Part shown: one piece after another, positions 1-10,727 of the stretch
Layout: every line of letters starts with the position of its first letter
Position numbering within the stretch: position 1 is the first letter of the stretch
DNA from: Silanimonas sp.
GTDB taxonomy: Bacteria; Pseudomonadota; Gammaproteobacteria; Xanthomonadales; Xanthomonadaceae
Length of the DNA: 64,000 bases
Assembly (NCBI RefSeq): GCF_027530345.1
Contig: NZ_JAPZQK010000006.1
Coordinates: 1-64,000, forward strand
Direction: 5' to 3'
The notes under the pieces: model-generated
What the model saw: only the letters and a program-made list of their open reading frames with translations
The model's database searches: none
What the model was told of the DNA's origin: nothing
Translations under genes and position numbers: made by a program

Positions 1-116
1 TTCAGGCCGCCAAGCGCAAGGCGCGTGGGTACGGCCGATTCGAAACCATGCGCACCGTGCTGTTCCTGATCGCCGGGAAGCTCGACTTCCGAGGCATCAA
101 TCCCCATGCCGCATAA
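1..116 (+). mobile_element. ISL3-family transposase, C-terminal fragment (runs off the left edge)
   Basis: Only the last 37 codons are present, reading from base 3 to a TAA at 114-116. The tail carries QAAKRKARGYGRF, a middle hydrophobic stretch LFLIAGKLDF and the ending INPHAA, which is the usual C-terminus of ISL3-type DDE transposases. A matching terminal repeat lies directly downstream (122-139), so this is the 3' end of an insertion sequence rather than a stray fragment. Whether the rest of the element is intact cannot be judged from the window. Confidence 0.75.
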
Positions 117-121
117 CCCAC

Positions 122-139
122 TCGGATTTCAAAAGAGCC
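122..139. repeat. Right terminal inverted repeat of the ISL3-type element
   Basis: Read on the minus strand this is GGCTCTTTTGAAATCCGA, which begins with the GGCTCTT signature of ISL3-family ends. It lies 5 bases after the transposase stop, as expected. The left end and any 8-bp target duplication are outside the window. Confidence 0.65.
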
Positions 140-161
140 CATTTGTTTCAGTGTACGGGGG

Positions 162-184
162 CGCCGAGAAAGCCTCGGCGTTTC
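162..184 (+). terminator. Hairpin, possible terminator outside the IS end
   Basis: CGCCGAG and CTCGGCG pair around the loop AAAGC and are followed by TTTCG on the plus strand. The T run is short. It lies between the IS end and the 3' end of the minus-strand PEP mutase-family gene, so it could end transcription leaving the insertion sequence. Confidence 0.4.
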
Positions 185-275
185 GCTAGCGCGCCATGAT
201 CCGCCACACAGGGATCGGCCATGAGCCGCGCCCAGGACGTACCGAGCTTCGGAGGGCGTGGCTTCTCTGTCGAGA

Positions 276-1058
276 TCATGTATTCATTCCAGCGAAGTCG
301 ATGGGCGCCGCCCAAACTCCACCCATTTGGCCGGACATGAACTCTCCAGCCAATTGCTCGCAGCGCCCGTAGGTGGCGATCGCTAGTGCAGGGCCTGCCG
401 TCAGCCTTCGGACGCCAAGTCTTTCGAGTTCGTCGACGGTGGGCAGGCCGGGAAGCGCCATGACATTCAGAGGAGCCGCAACGGATTTTGCGATGGCGTC
501 GATCTCGCCGATGTCGATCACTCCGGGTACGAAAACGCCATCGCAACCTGCGTCGACATAGATTGACGCGCGTGAGATTGCTTCGGACGCTCGGCTCTCG
601 TGGGCAGCGAGCCCGAGCAAGTAGACATCCGTACGCGCGTTGACGAACAAAGTGCGGCGATCATGCCTAGATCGAATCGCCGCAATCTTGGAGGCAAGTA
701 CCGCGGCGGTCTCATCACCGTCCTCGATGTTGATCGAGGACACGCCTGCAGCAACGAGCGCGTCGACCAGCTCGACAACATCACGAGGCGAGTTCGAGTA
801 TCCGCGCTCTATATCGACGGAAAGCGGCGTGGCCGGACAGACGCGACGGATCTCAAGAGCGCGCTGAACGACCTGCGGGGGCGTCAGCGCCTCGCCGTCG
901 GAAAGGCCCAGAGACCACGACACGCCTGCACTGGTGGTCGCGATGAGGGGCGCACCCGCCGAAACAACGCGCCGTGCACTCGCCGCGTCCCAGGCGTTGG
1001 GAATGCAGAGTAGGCCGGGCTTGTTCAGGATGACGCTTGCGAAGGAAGGGGTGGTCAT
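276..1058 (-). CDS. Isocitrate lyase/PEP mutase-family protein
   Basis: 260 residues, the usual length of the short isocitrate lyase/phosphoenolpyruvate mutase branch. Visible family features are an N-terminal GLLCIPNAWDAASAR strand, TTSAGVSWSLG, the metal-binding region SVDIERGYS, NARTDVYLLG, and GCDGVFVPG near the C-terminus. Members are TIM-barrel enzymes that cut or form C-C or P-C bonds next to a carboxylate with Mg2+; the substrate of this branch is generally unknown. Its ATG overlaps the ada stop in an ATGA junction, so it is probably co-translated with ada. Third codon positions are less GC-rich than in most of the window, as in ada, which suggests the pair was acquired together. Confidence 0.8.
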   Translation of the reverse strand: MTTPSFASVILNKPGLLCIPNAWDAASARRVVSAGAPLIATTSAGVSWSLGLSDGEALTPPQVVQRALEIRRVCPATPLSVDIERGYSNSPRDVVELVDALVAAGVSSINIEDGDETAAVLASKIAAIRSRHDRRTLFVNARTDVYLLGLAAHESRASEAISRASIYVDAGCDGVFVPGVIDIGEIDAIAKSVAAPLNVMALPGLPTVDELERLGVRRLTAGPALAIATYGRCEQLAGEFMSGQMGGVWAAPIDFAGMNT

Positions 1059-2155
1059 GTGGAAGCCTCTTTTGTTTTGGACTCGTTGTTCTCAGATGCC
1101 GCTTTCTGTCGTTCGATCTTGAGTAGGAAAGCCTTCCGCGCCATGCCCCCGCCATAGCCACCGAGTCCGCCATCGGACGCAACCACTCGGTGGCAGGGCA
1201 GAAGGATCGCGAGACGGTTGCGCCCGTTCGCACCAGCGACGGCGCGCACTGCCGTGGGGCGACCAATGGCTTGCGCGAGTTGGGCGTAGGTGCGGATCGC
1301 GCCATAGGGAATGGCGCTCAGCGCCAGCCACACGCTCTTATCGAACGCCGAACCCGGCGCACAGATCGGAACGCCGAACGCCGTAAGGCTTCCGCTGAAA
1401 TAGCGCGAAAGTTGGTCTTCGAGTGTCCGAAGATGAGCGTGGTCGCCAGGAACCGCAGCGTAGCGGTAGTTATGGCGCAGATCGTCAAGTTCCTTTGGCA
1501 GTGCGGGACGATCGCGGAACTCAAGGAGGACGACCCCCGAGGCTTCTGCCATCGCGAGCATAGAGCCCAACGGCGTGGTCAGGTGCCGGTAATAGAGAAC
1601 TTTGCACTCGCTTGCCTTTCCGGGAGCAACTCCGAGCGTTTTCTGGAATGCGTCGCGGAAGCCACTAACCGACTCGAAGCCCGAATCCATGGCGACGTCA
1701 TCGATCCCCGTTCCCGACTTCAAACGATCCAAGGCCAGCCCCAGGCGCCTAGCCCGCGTGTATTCGGAGAACGTCGTTCCAAACCGCTGCTTGAACCATG
1801 CGCGTACTCGTGCGGGAGCGATACCGTAGTGCTCGATGTCCGCAAGCGTCCATCGACGATTAGGGTCGGCCTCTAGTGCGTCGATCAGCGGGCGAAGCCA
1901 GTTCGGGCACTCACCCTCCAGTTCGAGAGGGCGGCAGCGAAGACAGGCCCTGAACCCTGCCTCTTGTGCTTCCCCCGCAGTAGCGAAGAAGACGACATTG
2001 CTCGGCAAGGGCTTACGCGCAGTGCAAGTCGGTCGGCAGAAGATCCGAGTTGTCACGACCGCGGTAAAGAAAACGCCCTCGTAGGATGCGTCGCTAGAAA
2101 GCATCGCGGCAATCATCTCGTCGCGCGGCGGCAGCAATGGAAGCGTGGCGTTCAT
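1055..2155 (-). CDS. ada: Bifunctional Ada: methyl-DNA repair and transcription activator
   Basis: 366 residues from the ATG chosen at 2155. That start gives an N-terminus collinear with E. coli Ada; an in-frame extension to 2251 has no similarity. Domains in order are the zinc/methylphosphotriester module with FCRPTC and ACLRC cysteines, an AraC-type helix-turn-helix region (WTLADIEHYGIAPARVRAWFKQRFG onward), and the O6-methylguanine methyltransferase domain with the active-site LPCHRVV. Ada moves methyl groups from alkylated DNA onto its own cysteines and, once methylated, activates adaptive-response genes. It is the upstream gene of the coupled pair with the PEP mutase-family gene. An inverted repeat lies 75 bp upstream. 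Confidence 0.93.
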   Translation of the reverse strand: MNATLPLLPPRDEMIAAMLSSDASYEGVFFTAVVTTRIFCRPTCTARKPLPSNVVFFATAGEAQEAGFRACLRCRPLELEGECPNWLRPLIDALEADPNRRWTLADIEHYGIAPARVRAWFKQRFGTTFSEYTRARRLGLALDRLKSGTGIDDVAMDSGFESVSGFRDAFQKTLGVAPGKASECKVLYYRHLTTPLGSMLAMAEASGVVLLEFRDRPALPKELDDLRHNYRYAAVPGDHAHLRTLEDQLSRYFSGSLTAFGVPICAPGSAFDKSVWLALSAIPYGAIRTYAQLAQAIGRPTAVRAVAGANGRNRLAILLPCHRVVASDGGLGGYGGGMARKAFLLKIERQKAASENNESKTKEAST

Positions 2156-2480
2156 CAGGTTAGCGTAGACCGCTACCCGAAGCGCCTCCACCGAAAACCT
2201 ACGTTTGAACTCGAGAAGCGCAGAAGCAGGTGCACAGCCCCCCCTGTGCACGCATCAGAAAGGAACTGCAGAGAAAGCTGAGTCAGTCACGGCAACCCTC
2301 TTTTGCCTAACCACGGGCGGCTTTGGGTCTTAGGCGGACTTGTTCAACGCCAGCAGCCTCGTCAACTCAACCTGGAGCGGCAATCAACTGCCGTCAGCGC
2401 CTGCATGCTCCTTGTCTAACGCGCGGGAAGCGGCCTGCCGCAACGCGAGGCAGGCGCAACGGTTCCTCGACTGCAGCGAT
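2156..2480. other. Non-coding gap upstream of ada
   Basis: About 325 bases between ada (leftward) and the 3' end of the FAD oxidase gene. The only clear structure is the inverted repeat at 2230-2251. Base composition changes across this stretch from the moderate GC of the ada segment to the very GC-rich chromosome to its right, so the edge of an acquired segment may lie here. No convincing coding region was found. Confidence 0.4.
2230..2251. repeat. Perfect inverted repeat upstream of ada
   Basis: GTGCACAG and CTGTGCAC are perfect 8-base arms separated by six C. It lies about 75 bp ahead of the chosen ada start with no T run, so an operator is as likely as a terminator. The motif does not match the E. 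coli Ada box. Confidence 0.5.
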
Positions 2481-3830
2481 CTAGAAGATTTTCCCCGCGT
2501 TGAACACGCCTTTCGGATCGAGCGCCTGCTTGATGCCGCGCAGGGCCGCGATGGCGAACGGATCGGCGTGCTTGAGGAAGGCCTCGCGCTTCGCGAGGCC
2601 GATGCCGTGTTCGCCCGAGAGCGTGCCTCCGAGTTCGATGCACAGGGCGAACAGCGGATCGAGCGCGGCATCAAGTGCTGCGCCGTCGAGCTCGCCGTCG
2701 AGAATCGGCGCCTGCAGCAGGTTCACATGCAGGTTGCCGTCGCCGAGATGGCCGTAGCTCACGGTCTTCGCGTCCAGCGCCGCCAGCCGCGCGAAGAACT
2801 CCGGGAGGCGATCGCGCGGCACCACGACGTCCTCGCTCACCTTGCGCGGGAAGCGCTGCTTCAGGTGCACGCTGGTCATCCGCCGCACGGCCCACAGCGC
2901 CTCGCGCTGCGCGCCGGTGGTCGCCACCTGCGCATCCGACGCGAGCGGGCCCAGTGCGTCGAGCAGGGGCTCGAGGAAGCCGGTGTGCGAGCAGCCGGGG
3001 TCGTCGAATTCCAGCAGCACCAGCGCTTCGCCCGGCAGCCGGCGGGCGTCGTCGCTGCCGTGTTGGCGGAGATCGGCGAGGACGGCCGAATCCCAGAACT
3101 CCAGCGCCGAGGGCAGGAAGCCCGCGGTGAACAGCCGTGCCGGCAGCGCGGGCAGCAGCGCCATGTCGGGCAGCGGCAGCAGCAGCGTCAGGTAATCCCG
3201 CGGCCGCGGCACCAGCGCGACGGTGGCGCCGAGGATCATCCCGAACACGCCCTCGCTGCCGACCATCAGCTGCGCGAGGTTCGGGCCGGTGTTCTGCTTC
3301 ACGGAATCGATGCCGAACCGGTGCACCTCGCCGTCGGCCATCAGCGCCTCGACGCTCAGCACCCAGCGCCGGGTCATGCCGTACTTGCAGGCGTTCGGGC
3401 CGCCCGCATTGGTCGCCAGCGAGCCGCCGAAGCTGCACAGCGGCCATGAGTTCGGGTCGGGCGGGTACCAGAGCCCCTGCGCGTCGGCGTGCTCCTTCAC
3501 CGCCGCGAGTCCGGCGCTGGCCGGCGCCGACAGGGTGAGGTTCGCGGTGTTCACCGTGATGCCGCCCGGCCAATCGGAGAGATCGATGACGACGCTGCGG
3601 GCATCGGGCACGCAGCCGCCGGCCTTGCCGCTGCCCGCGCCGCGCGGCACCAGGGTGAAGCTCTCGTCGCCGGCGCGCTGCACCAGTGTTCGCAAGGCCT
3701 CGCGGCTCCGCGGCTTCACCACGGCCAGCGGCTCGGGCCCGCGCACATGCGATTCGTCGTGGCGGAAGCCGGCGGTCTGCGCGGGGTCGCGCAGCACGCG
3801 GGTGTCGGGCAGGGCGTCGAGCCAGTCCAT
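2481..3830 (-). CDS. FAD-binding oxidoreductase, GlcD/D-2-hydroxyacid dehydrogenase type
   Basis: 449 residues. The PCMH-type FAD fold is seen at about residues 35-220, with LVPRGAGSGKAGG, the GSLATNAGGPNACKYG segment and VGSEGVFGMI. The C-terminal vanillyl-alcohol-oxidase-like half ends with GHLGDGNLHVN and SGEHGIGLAKR, the pattern of enzymes oxidising D-2-hydroxyacids such as D-lactate, glycolate or 2-hydroxyglutarate. The exact substrate cannot be read from the sequence. The ATG overlaps the aroB stop by one base (TGATG), making it the third gene of an aroK-aroB operon, an unusual partner for the shikimate pathway. Confidence 0.85.
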   Translation of the reverse strand: MDWLDALPDTRVLRDPAQTAGFRHDESHVRGPEPLAVVKPRSREALRTLVQRAGDESFTLVPRGAGSGKAGGCVPDARSVVIDLSDWPGGITVNTANLTLSAPASAGLAAVKEHADAQGLWYPPDPNSWPLCSFGGSLATNAGGPNACKYGMTRRWVLSVEALMADGEVHRFGIDSVKQNTGPNLAQLMVGSEGVFGMILGATVALVPRPRDYLTLLLPLPDMALLPALPARLFTAGFLPSALEFWDSAVLADLRQHGSDDARRLPGEALVLLEFDDPGCSHTGFLEPLLDALGPLASDAQVATTGAQREALWAVRRMTSVHLKQRFPRKVSEDVVVPRDRLPEFFARLAALDAKTVSYGHLGDGNLHVNLLQAPILDGELDGAALDAALDPLFALCIELGGTLSGEHGIGLAKREAFLKHADPFAIAALRGIKQALDPKGVFNAGKIF

Positions 3831-4924
3831 CAGCCGCGGGCGAGCACGCCCCGCACCGCGGCTTCGTCGATGCCGGTGGCCACGAAGGCTTGGCCGATGC
3901 CGCGCCAGAGGATCAAGCGCAGCGTGCCGCTGAGGTTTTTCTTGTCGAGCCGCATCCGCGCGAGCAGTGCATCGGGGTCGAGGCCTTCCGGGACGGCGGT
4001 GGGGAGGCCGAGGGCGTGGAGTGCGGCAACCAGCCGCTCCGTGTCCGCGGCGGGGGCAAGGGCGAGTTCAGCGCTCAGTCGCGCCGCCAGCACCATGCCC
4101 ACGGCCACGGCTTCGCCGTGCACGAGGCCGCCGAAGCCCTGCTCGGCCTCGATGGCGTGGCCGAAGGTGTGGCCGAGGTTCAGCAGCATGCGCTCGCCGG
4201 TTTCGGCTTCATCGCGGGCGACGATGCCGGCTTTGTGCGCGCAGCTGGTGGCGATGGCGTGGGCCAGCGCATCGGTGTCGCGATCCAGCAGGGCTGGCGC
4301 GTTCGCCTGCACCCAGTCGAAGAAGGCGGCGTCGCCGAGCGCGCCGTACTTGATCACCTCGGCGAGGCCCGCGCGCAGTTCACGGTCCGGCAGCGTCGCC
4401 AACGTGGCGGTGTCGGCGATCACCGCCGAAGGCTGGTGGAAGGCGCCGACGAGGTTCTTGCCCTCGGGCAGGTCGACGGCGGTCTTGCCACCCACGGAGG
4501 AATCGACCATCGCGAGCAGGGTGGTCGGCAGCTGCACGAAGCGCACGCCGCGCATCCAGCAGGCCGCGGCGAAACCGGTCATGTCGCCGATCACGCCGCC
4601 GCCGAGGGCGATGAGGGTCGCGTCGCGACTGGCGCCGAGGGCGGCCAGCGCGGTCATCAACTCGCCGAAGCGCGCCAGCGTTTTCTCCTGTTCGCCCGGC
4701 GGAAGGATGTGGCTGGCGACGCGCTTTCCGGCGAAGGCAGCCTCGACCCGCGCCAAGTAATGCGGCGCGACGTTGGCGTCGCTGACGATCAGCACATGGC
4801 GGCCGGGCGCGAGCGCGGCGAGGCGCAGTGCGTCATCGAGCAGTCCGGGGCCGATGTGGATCGGGTAGCGGCGCGCGCCGAGTTCGACGTCGACGGCACG
4901 CGGGGTCGAAGGGGGCGTCGCCAT
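3830..4924 (-). CDS. aroB: 3-dehydroquinate synthase
   Basis: 364 residues. AroB turns DAHP into 3-dehydroquinate in the second step of the shikimate pathway, in the cytoplasm, using NAD+ and a divalent metal. Seen are [13 protein letters not shown] (NAD binding), [18 protein letters not shown], the metal ligands in [11 protein letters not shown] and [12 protein letters not shown], and a C-terminal RMRLDKKN. The start ATG shares one base with the aroK stop (TGATG), and its own stop shares one base with the next ATG, so aroK, aroB and the FAD oxidase are translated in series. Confidence 0.95.
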   Translation of the reverse strand: MATPPSTPRAVDVELGARRYPIHIGPGLLDDALRLAALAPGRHVLIVSDANVAPHYLARVEAAFAGKRVASHILPPGEQEKTLARFGELMTALAALGASRDATLIALGGGVIGDMTGFAAACWMRGVRFVQLPTTLLAMVDSSVGGKTAVDLPEGKNLVGAFHQPSAVIADTATLATLPDRELRAGLAEVIKYGALGDAAFFDWVQANAPALLDRDTDALAHAIATSCAHKAGIVARDEAETGERMLLNLGHTFGHAIEAEQGFGGLVHGEAVAVGMVLAARLSAELALAPAADTERLVAALHALGLPTAVPEGLDPDALLARMRLDKKNLSGTLRLILWRGIGQAFVATGIDEAAVRGVLARG

Positions 4925-5463
4925 CACGCGGCCCTCGCCCGCAGCCAACGGTCTCGCAATTGAGGCACCAGCTTTTCGCAGGCCTGTGCGGGCGTGAGAC
5001 CGCTCGAGTCGAAGCGCAGGTCGGCCACTTCGTCGTACAGCGGCGCGCGCGTGGCGGCCATCGTGCGAAGCACGTCTTCGCGGTCGGGCCGTTGCAGTAG
5101 TGGGCGCACGCGGTCGTTGGCGAGGCGCTTGAGCTGCTCCTCGACCGACACCGCGAGGTGCAGCACGTAGCCGCGCTCGCGCATCAGGCGGCGGCTCTCC
5201 TCGCGCAGCACGGCGCCGCCGCCGGTGGCGACCAGCTTGTCTTCGCCGTCGAGTTCGATCGCCAGCTGACGCGCCTCGCGATCGCGAAAGCCCGCCTCGC
5301 CTTCGCGCTCGAAGATATCGGCCACGCGCACGCCGGTGGCCGCCTCGATGGCGTGGTCGAGGTCGACGAAGGCCAAGCCGAAGCGCTCGGCGAGGCGCTT
5401 GCCGATGGAGGTCTTGCCGGCGCCCATGGGGCCGACGAGCACGAGGTTCACCGCGGGATTCAT
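4924..5463 (-). CDS. aroK: Shikimate kinase
   Basis: 179 residues, normal for AroK. It phosphorylates shikimate at the 3-hydroxyl with ATP. The Walker A loop [11 protein letters not shown] is near residue 10, DLDHAIE carries the shikimate-binding Asp, [11 protein letters not shown] is the substrate loop, and the lid region includes RPLLQRPD. The ATG at 5463 was preferred to an in-frame ATG 30 bases upstream because it leaves the usual 7-8 residues before the first strand. It is the first gene of the aroK-aroB-oxidase operon. Confidence 0.95.
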   Translation of the reverse strand: MNPAVNLVLVGPMGAGKTSIGKRLAERFGLAFVDLDHAIEAATGVRVADIFEREGEAGFRDREARQLAIELDGEDKLVATGGGAVLREESRRLMRERGYVLHLAVSVEEQLKRLANDRVRPLLQRPDREDVLRTMAATRAPLYDEVADLRFDSSGLTPAQACEKLVPQLRDRWLRARAA

Positions 5464-5518
5464 TCGCGAACGGTAGCATCGGCCTCCCGCCAATTCATCG
5501 CCGAGCGATCACGCCCGC

Positions 5519-6334
5519 ATGCCCGCCCTGCACGACACCCGCCGCAGCCTGCTGATCGCCGGCGCCGGCGACACCGGCTCGCGCCTCGCCGCCCTGGCGG
5601 CCGCGAACGGGTTCGACGCGCTCGCGCTGCGCCGCCGGGACGTGGCGATGGGGCCCGGCATCCGCGCGCTGCGCGCCGACCTGCGCAGCGGCGAGGGCTT
5701 CGCGGCGATCCCCAAGCGGCTCGACGCGCTGGTGTTCTGCGCCGCGCCCGACGAGCGCACCGAGGCCGCCTATCGCGCGCTGTACCGCGACGGCCTGCGG
5801 CGCCTGCTCGACCGCGGCGAGATCGGTCGCGTGCTGTTCGTCTCCAGCACGGCCGTGTACGCCGAAGACGCTGGTGCCATCGTGGACGAAGACACGCCGG
5901 CCGACGCCACCGCCTTCAACGGCCGCGTGCTTCTCGAGGCCGAGCGTGAACTCGATGCCCATCCCCAAGCCGTGGCCTTCCGCGCCTCGGGCATCTATGG
6001 CCCGGGCCGCGAGCGGATGTGGCACCGCGCGCGCCGCGACGAACCCGGCGAGCCGCGCTGGACCAACCGCATCCATGTCGAGGACGTCGCCGGCGCGCTG
6101 CTGCACCTGCTTCAACCGCCGCGCACCGCCCGTGTCTACTGCGGCAACGACGATGCGCCGGTGCTCGAGCACGAGGTGGTCGATGGCCTGCGCGCGCGCC
6201 TCGGATTGCCGGCGCTGGGCGCCGCCAGCGGAGCCACCACCGGCAAGCGCGTGTCGAACGCGCGGCTGCGCGGCACGGGCTGGCAGCCGCGTTACCCCAC
6301 GTGGCGCGAGGGCTACGCCACGCCCCCTGCCTGA
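5519..6334 (+). CDS. NAD(P)-dependent epimerase-like SDR protein (YeeZ type)
   Basis: 271 residues. The N-terminus LLIAGAGDTGSRLAALAA is a Rossmann dinucleotide loop. VLFVSSTAVYAEDAG has the SDR Ser and Tyr region and AFRASGIYGPGRERM the extended-SDR proline/glycine stretch. The protein is shorter than sugar epimerases and resembles the YeeZ group, whose substrate is unknown. It is divergent from aroK, 55 bases apart. Confidence 0.75.
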   Translation: MPALHDTRRSLLIAGAGDTGSRLAALAAANGFDALALRRRDVAMGPGIRALRADLRSGEGFAAIPKRLDALVFCAAPDERTEAAYRALYRDGLRRLLDRGEIGRVLFVSSTAVYAEDAGAIVDEDTPADATAFNGRVLLEAERELDAHPQAVAFRASGIYGPGRERMWHRARRDEPGEPRWTNRIHVEDVAGALLHLLQPPRTARVYCGNDDAPVLEHEVVDGLRARLGLPALGAASGATTGKRVSNARLRGTGWQPRYPTWREGYATPPA

Positions 6335-6414
6335 TCGGCGATGCTCGCGGTGCCTTCTCGCCGTGCTCCCCAGACTCTGCGGTGCCCTTGGCCCGCCTTT
6401 CCCGGAACCTCCCC

Positions 6415-8190
<1,776 letters not shown>

Positions 8191-8226
8191 GCCCAGCGCG
8201 CGCTGCCGGGCACGCGCGCAACGGCC

Positions 8227-8823
8227 TCAGGGATACAGCATGCGCTTCGTCCAGCGGCCGTCCACCCGAGCATAGCGCTGGCGCTCATGCAGCCGGTACT
8301 TCGCGCCGTACCAGAGCTCGATCATCTCCGGCACCACGCGGAAGCCCGACCAGTGCGGCGGGCGCGCAACCGGGCCGCCGTCGAACTTCGCGGTGAATTC
8401 GGCGATGCGGGCTTCGAAGTTCTCGCGTGAATCCAGGGTCTGCGACTGGAGCGAGGCCCAGGCGCCGATCTGGCTCTCGCGCGGGCGGCTGGCGAAGTAG
8501 GCGTCGGCCTCGGCGGCGGTGACCGGCTCGACCGTGCCTTCGATCTTGGCCTGCACCTGCTCGCGCAACGTCTTCCACAGGAACAGCAGGGCGGCCTGCG
8601 GGTTCGCCGCGAGCTGGCGGCCTTTGCGCGAATCGAAGTTGGTGTAGAAGACGAAGCCCTGTTCGTCGACGTGCTTCAGCAGCACGGTCCGCGCCGAGGG
8701 CCGGCCCTTCGCATCGGCGGTGGCCAGCGTCATCGCCGTCGGGTCGGGGTCGCCGGCCGCGCCGGCTTCGGCCAGCAGCGCCTTGAAGGTGCCGATGGCT
8801 TCGGCGAGCAGGGGGTCGGTCAC
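8227..8823 (-). CDS. pdxH: Pyridoxamine 5'-phosphate oxidase
   Basis: 198 residues from a GTG at 8823, chosen because GAGGAAA sits seven bases upstream and the N-terminus then fits PdxH. The FMN enzyme oxidises pyridoxine or pyridoxamine phosphate to pyridoxal phosphate. Seen are [45 protein letters not shown], and the C-terminal [14 protein letters not shown] with R-L-H near the end. It converges with the acyl-CoA dehydrogenase gene. Confidence 0.93.
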   Translation of the reverse strand: MTDPLLAEAIGTFKALLAEAGAAGDPDPTAMTLATADAKGRPSARTVLLKHVDEQGFVFYTNFDSRKGRQLAANPQAALLFLWKTLREQVQAKIEGTVEPVTAAEADAYFASRPRESQIGAWASLQSQTLDSRENFEARIAEFTAKFDGGPVARPPHWSGFRVVPEMIELWYGAKYRLHERQRYARVDGRWTKRMLYP

Positions 8824-8906
8824 GGCGTTTCCTCGGTGGCAATGATGGGCCGCGCTATTCTCGCCGCCCCCGCGCGATGCGCGCATGACCTCGCTCAATC
8901 CCTTGC

Positions 8907-9737
8907 ATGGCCGTGCTGAAGCCCCTTGGAACCGGCTACCCCGACGCCTTCGTAGCGACGGTCCTCCATCGCGCGCTGGCCTTGCCGGGCCCCTGCCGGG
9001 TGTTCGGCATCACCGGCCTGCAGGGCACGGGGAAATCGACGTTGTCGGCCCAGGTGGCGGCGTTGGCCGAAGCTCGTGGCTTGCGCGCGGTAGTGCTGTC
9101 GATCGACGACCTCTACCTGGACCAGCCGGAACGCCAGCGCCTCGCCCGCGAGGTGCACCCGCTGCTGGCCACGCGTGGCGCGCCGGGTTCGCACGACCTC
9201 GCCCTCGGGCGCGCCACCTTCGACGCGCTGCGCGCGGGCCGCGCGCGGCTGCCGGCCTTCGACAAGATCAGCGACCGGCGCTTGCCCGAATCCGATTGGG
9301 CGCGCATCGACGGCGTGCCGGACCTCGTACTGTTCGAGGGCTGGTTCCACAAAGTGCCGCCGCAGGCCGAGGACGATCTGGCTGCGCCGATCAATGCGCT
9401 GGAGCGCGACGAAGACGCGGATGGCGTGTGGCGGCGCTGGTGCAACGCGGCTCTCGCCGACTACGCGCCGCTTTGGGCGGAGCTGGGCGCGCTGCTGTTC
9501 CTGCAGGGGCCGGGTTTCGAACAGGTGCCGGAGTGGCGTTGGCAACAGGAAGTCACGCTGGCTGCGGCGAACCCGGGCCGGCGGACGATGCGCCGCGACG
9601 AGATCGAGCGCTTCGTAATGTTCTTCGAGCGCGTGTCACGCCAGGCCTTGGTGACGTTGCCTCGCATCGCCGACTGGACGGTGCGTGTGGATGCCCGGCG
9701 GCACGTGATTGAAAGGGTGCCTGGCGCGGAATCCTGA
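8907..9737 (+). CDS. P-loop kinase, D-glycerate 3-kinase-like
   Basis: 276 residues. The N-terminal region has a P-loop, [13 protein letters not shown], near residue 37, then LSIDDLYLD and [11 protein letters not shown], as in glycerate 3-kinase and related phosphoribulokinase/uridine kinase-type proteins. [11 protein letters not shown] follows. Plant GLYK and bacterial YggC-like proteins share this order. The substrate is inferred from similarity only. It diverges from pdxH. Confidence 0.75.
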   Translation: MAVLKPLGTGYPDAFVATVLHRALALPGPCRVFGITGLQGTGKSTLSAQVAALAEARGLRAVVLSIDDLYLDQPERQRLAREVHPLLATRGAPGSHDLALGRATFDALRAGRARLPAFDKISDRRLPESDWARIDGVPDLVLFEGWFHKVPPQAEDDLAAPINALERDEDADGVWRRWCNAALADYAPLWAELGALLFLQGPGFEQVPEWRWQQEVTLAAANPGRRTMRRDEIERFVMFFERVSRQALVTLPRIADWTVRVDARRHVIERVPGAES

Positions 9738-9803
9738 TCCGCAGGGCCCCCCGCCGGGGACGAGGCCGACGGGAGGCCGCTGCGGGCCAAGACGTTCCAA
9801 GGT

Positions 9804-10013
9804 TCAGTGCGGTGCGTGGGCCTGCCAGCGGCGACGCGATCCCGGTCGAGGCTCGTGCCGCTGCAGGCCGGAGGCGAACAGCCCCGCACCCACCATCGCG
9901 AAGCCGAGCCAGAAGGGCACGCTGAGCACCCAGGCGAACAGGCCGCCGAAGACCGCGCAGAGCGAGAGCGCGAACAGCAGGGTGGCGAGGTCGGGCGTGC
10001 GAACGAGGTGCAT
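9804..10013 (-). CDS. Small membrane protein downstream of lexA
   Basis: 69 residues, not recognised. It has two closely spaced hydrophobic segments (about 11-32 and 33-49) and a basic, Arg/His-rich tail (RHEPRPGSRRRWQAHAPH). It lies 49 bases after lexA on the same strand, so it may be co-transcribed and under the same control. The region is otherwise empty. Confidence 0.5.
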   Translation of the reverse strand: MHLVRTPDLATLLFALSLCAVFGGLFAWVLSVPFWLGFAMVGAGLFASGLQRHEPRPGSRRRWQAHAPH

Positions 10014-10062
10014 GGGGGACTCCGGGATCGGTGGACGCGTGGAACGGATGGGGCGAAGCGGC

Positions 10063-10725
10063 TCAGCCGCGGCGCACGAGGCCGCAGTACAGGCCTTCGA
10101 TGGCGAAGTCGGCCTGCTCGGGCACTTCGATCGGGGCGTAGTTCGGGTTGCGAGGCATCAGCAGCACGCGGCCCTTGCCGCGCTTGAGGCGCTTCACCGT
10201 GACTTCGCCGTCGATGCGCGCGACGACGATCTGGTTGTTGTCGGCGTCCGGCGTGCGGCGGACGGCGATCAGGTCGCCGTCGAAGATCCCGTCATCGACC
10301 ATCGAGTCGCCCTTCACCCGCAGCAGGTAGTCGGGCTGCGGGAAGAACAGCGCGCGATCGAGCAGCATCTGGCCTTCGTAATCGGCCTGTGGGTCGATCG
10401 GCCGGCCGGCGGCGACGCGACCGAGCAAGGGCAGGGTGAGCCACTGCGGGGCGTTGGCTGCGCCGGAGCCGCCAAAGCCGTTCGCCACGCCGGACGGCGG
10501 GGCCAGCGGCTCGCCGTCCTCGTCGAGCAGCCGGATGCCCCGCGCGCCGGGCACCAGCTCGATCACGCCCTTGGCCGCCAGCGCCTGCAGGTGGTCCTGC
10601 GCGCTGCGGGCCTGGCGGAAGCCGAAAGCCTGGGCGATCTCGGCGAGCGTCGGGGGGCGGCCTTCCGCTGCGATGTGCTCGCGGAGGAAGTCGAGGATGG
10701 CCTGCTGGCGGTCGGTGAGCGTCAT
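10063..10725 (-). CDS. lexA: LexA repressor/protease
   Basis: 220 residues. LexA represses SOS genes and is cleaved when RecA-ssDNA forms. The N-terminal winged helix (MTLTDRQQAILDFLREH, PPTLAEIAQAFGF) is followed by the Ala-Gly cleavage site in GRVAAGRPI, the Ser in KGDSMVDDGIFDGD and the catalytic Lys in DGEVTVKRLKR. The linker (about residues 68-90) is slightly long. The start codon is only two bases from a palindrome and has no visible Shine-Dalgarno sequence, so the mRNA may be leaderless. Confidence 0.95.
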   Translation of the reverse strand: MTLTDRQQAILDFLREHIAAEGRPPTLAEIAQAFGFRQARSAQDHLQALAAKGVIELVPGARGIRLLDEDGEPLAPPSGVANGFGGSGAANAPQWLTLPLLGRVAAGRPIDPQADYEGQMLLDRALFFPQPDYLLRVKGDSMVDDGIFDGDLIAVRRTPDADNNQIVVARIDGEVTVKRLKRGKGRVLLMPRNPNYAPIEVPEQADFAIEGLYCGLVRRG

Positions 10726-10727
10726 GC

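Noticed and set aside
148-546. A 132-codon open frame near the insertion sequence
   Set aside because: Overlaps the PEP mutase-family gene, Arg/His-rich and unlike any protein.
2213-2222. GAAGCGCA, close to an E. coli Ada box
   Set aside because: Points away from ada and lacks the A-rich half; a chance match is likely.
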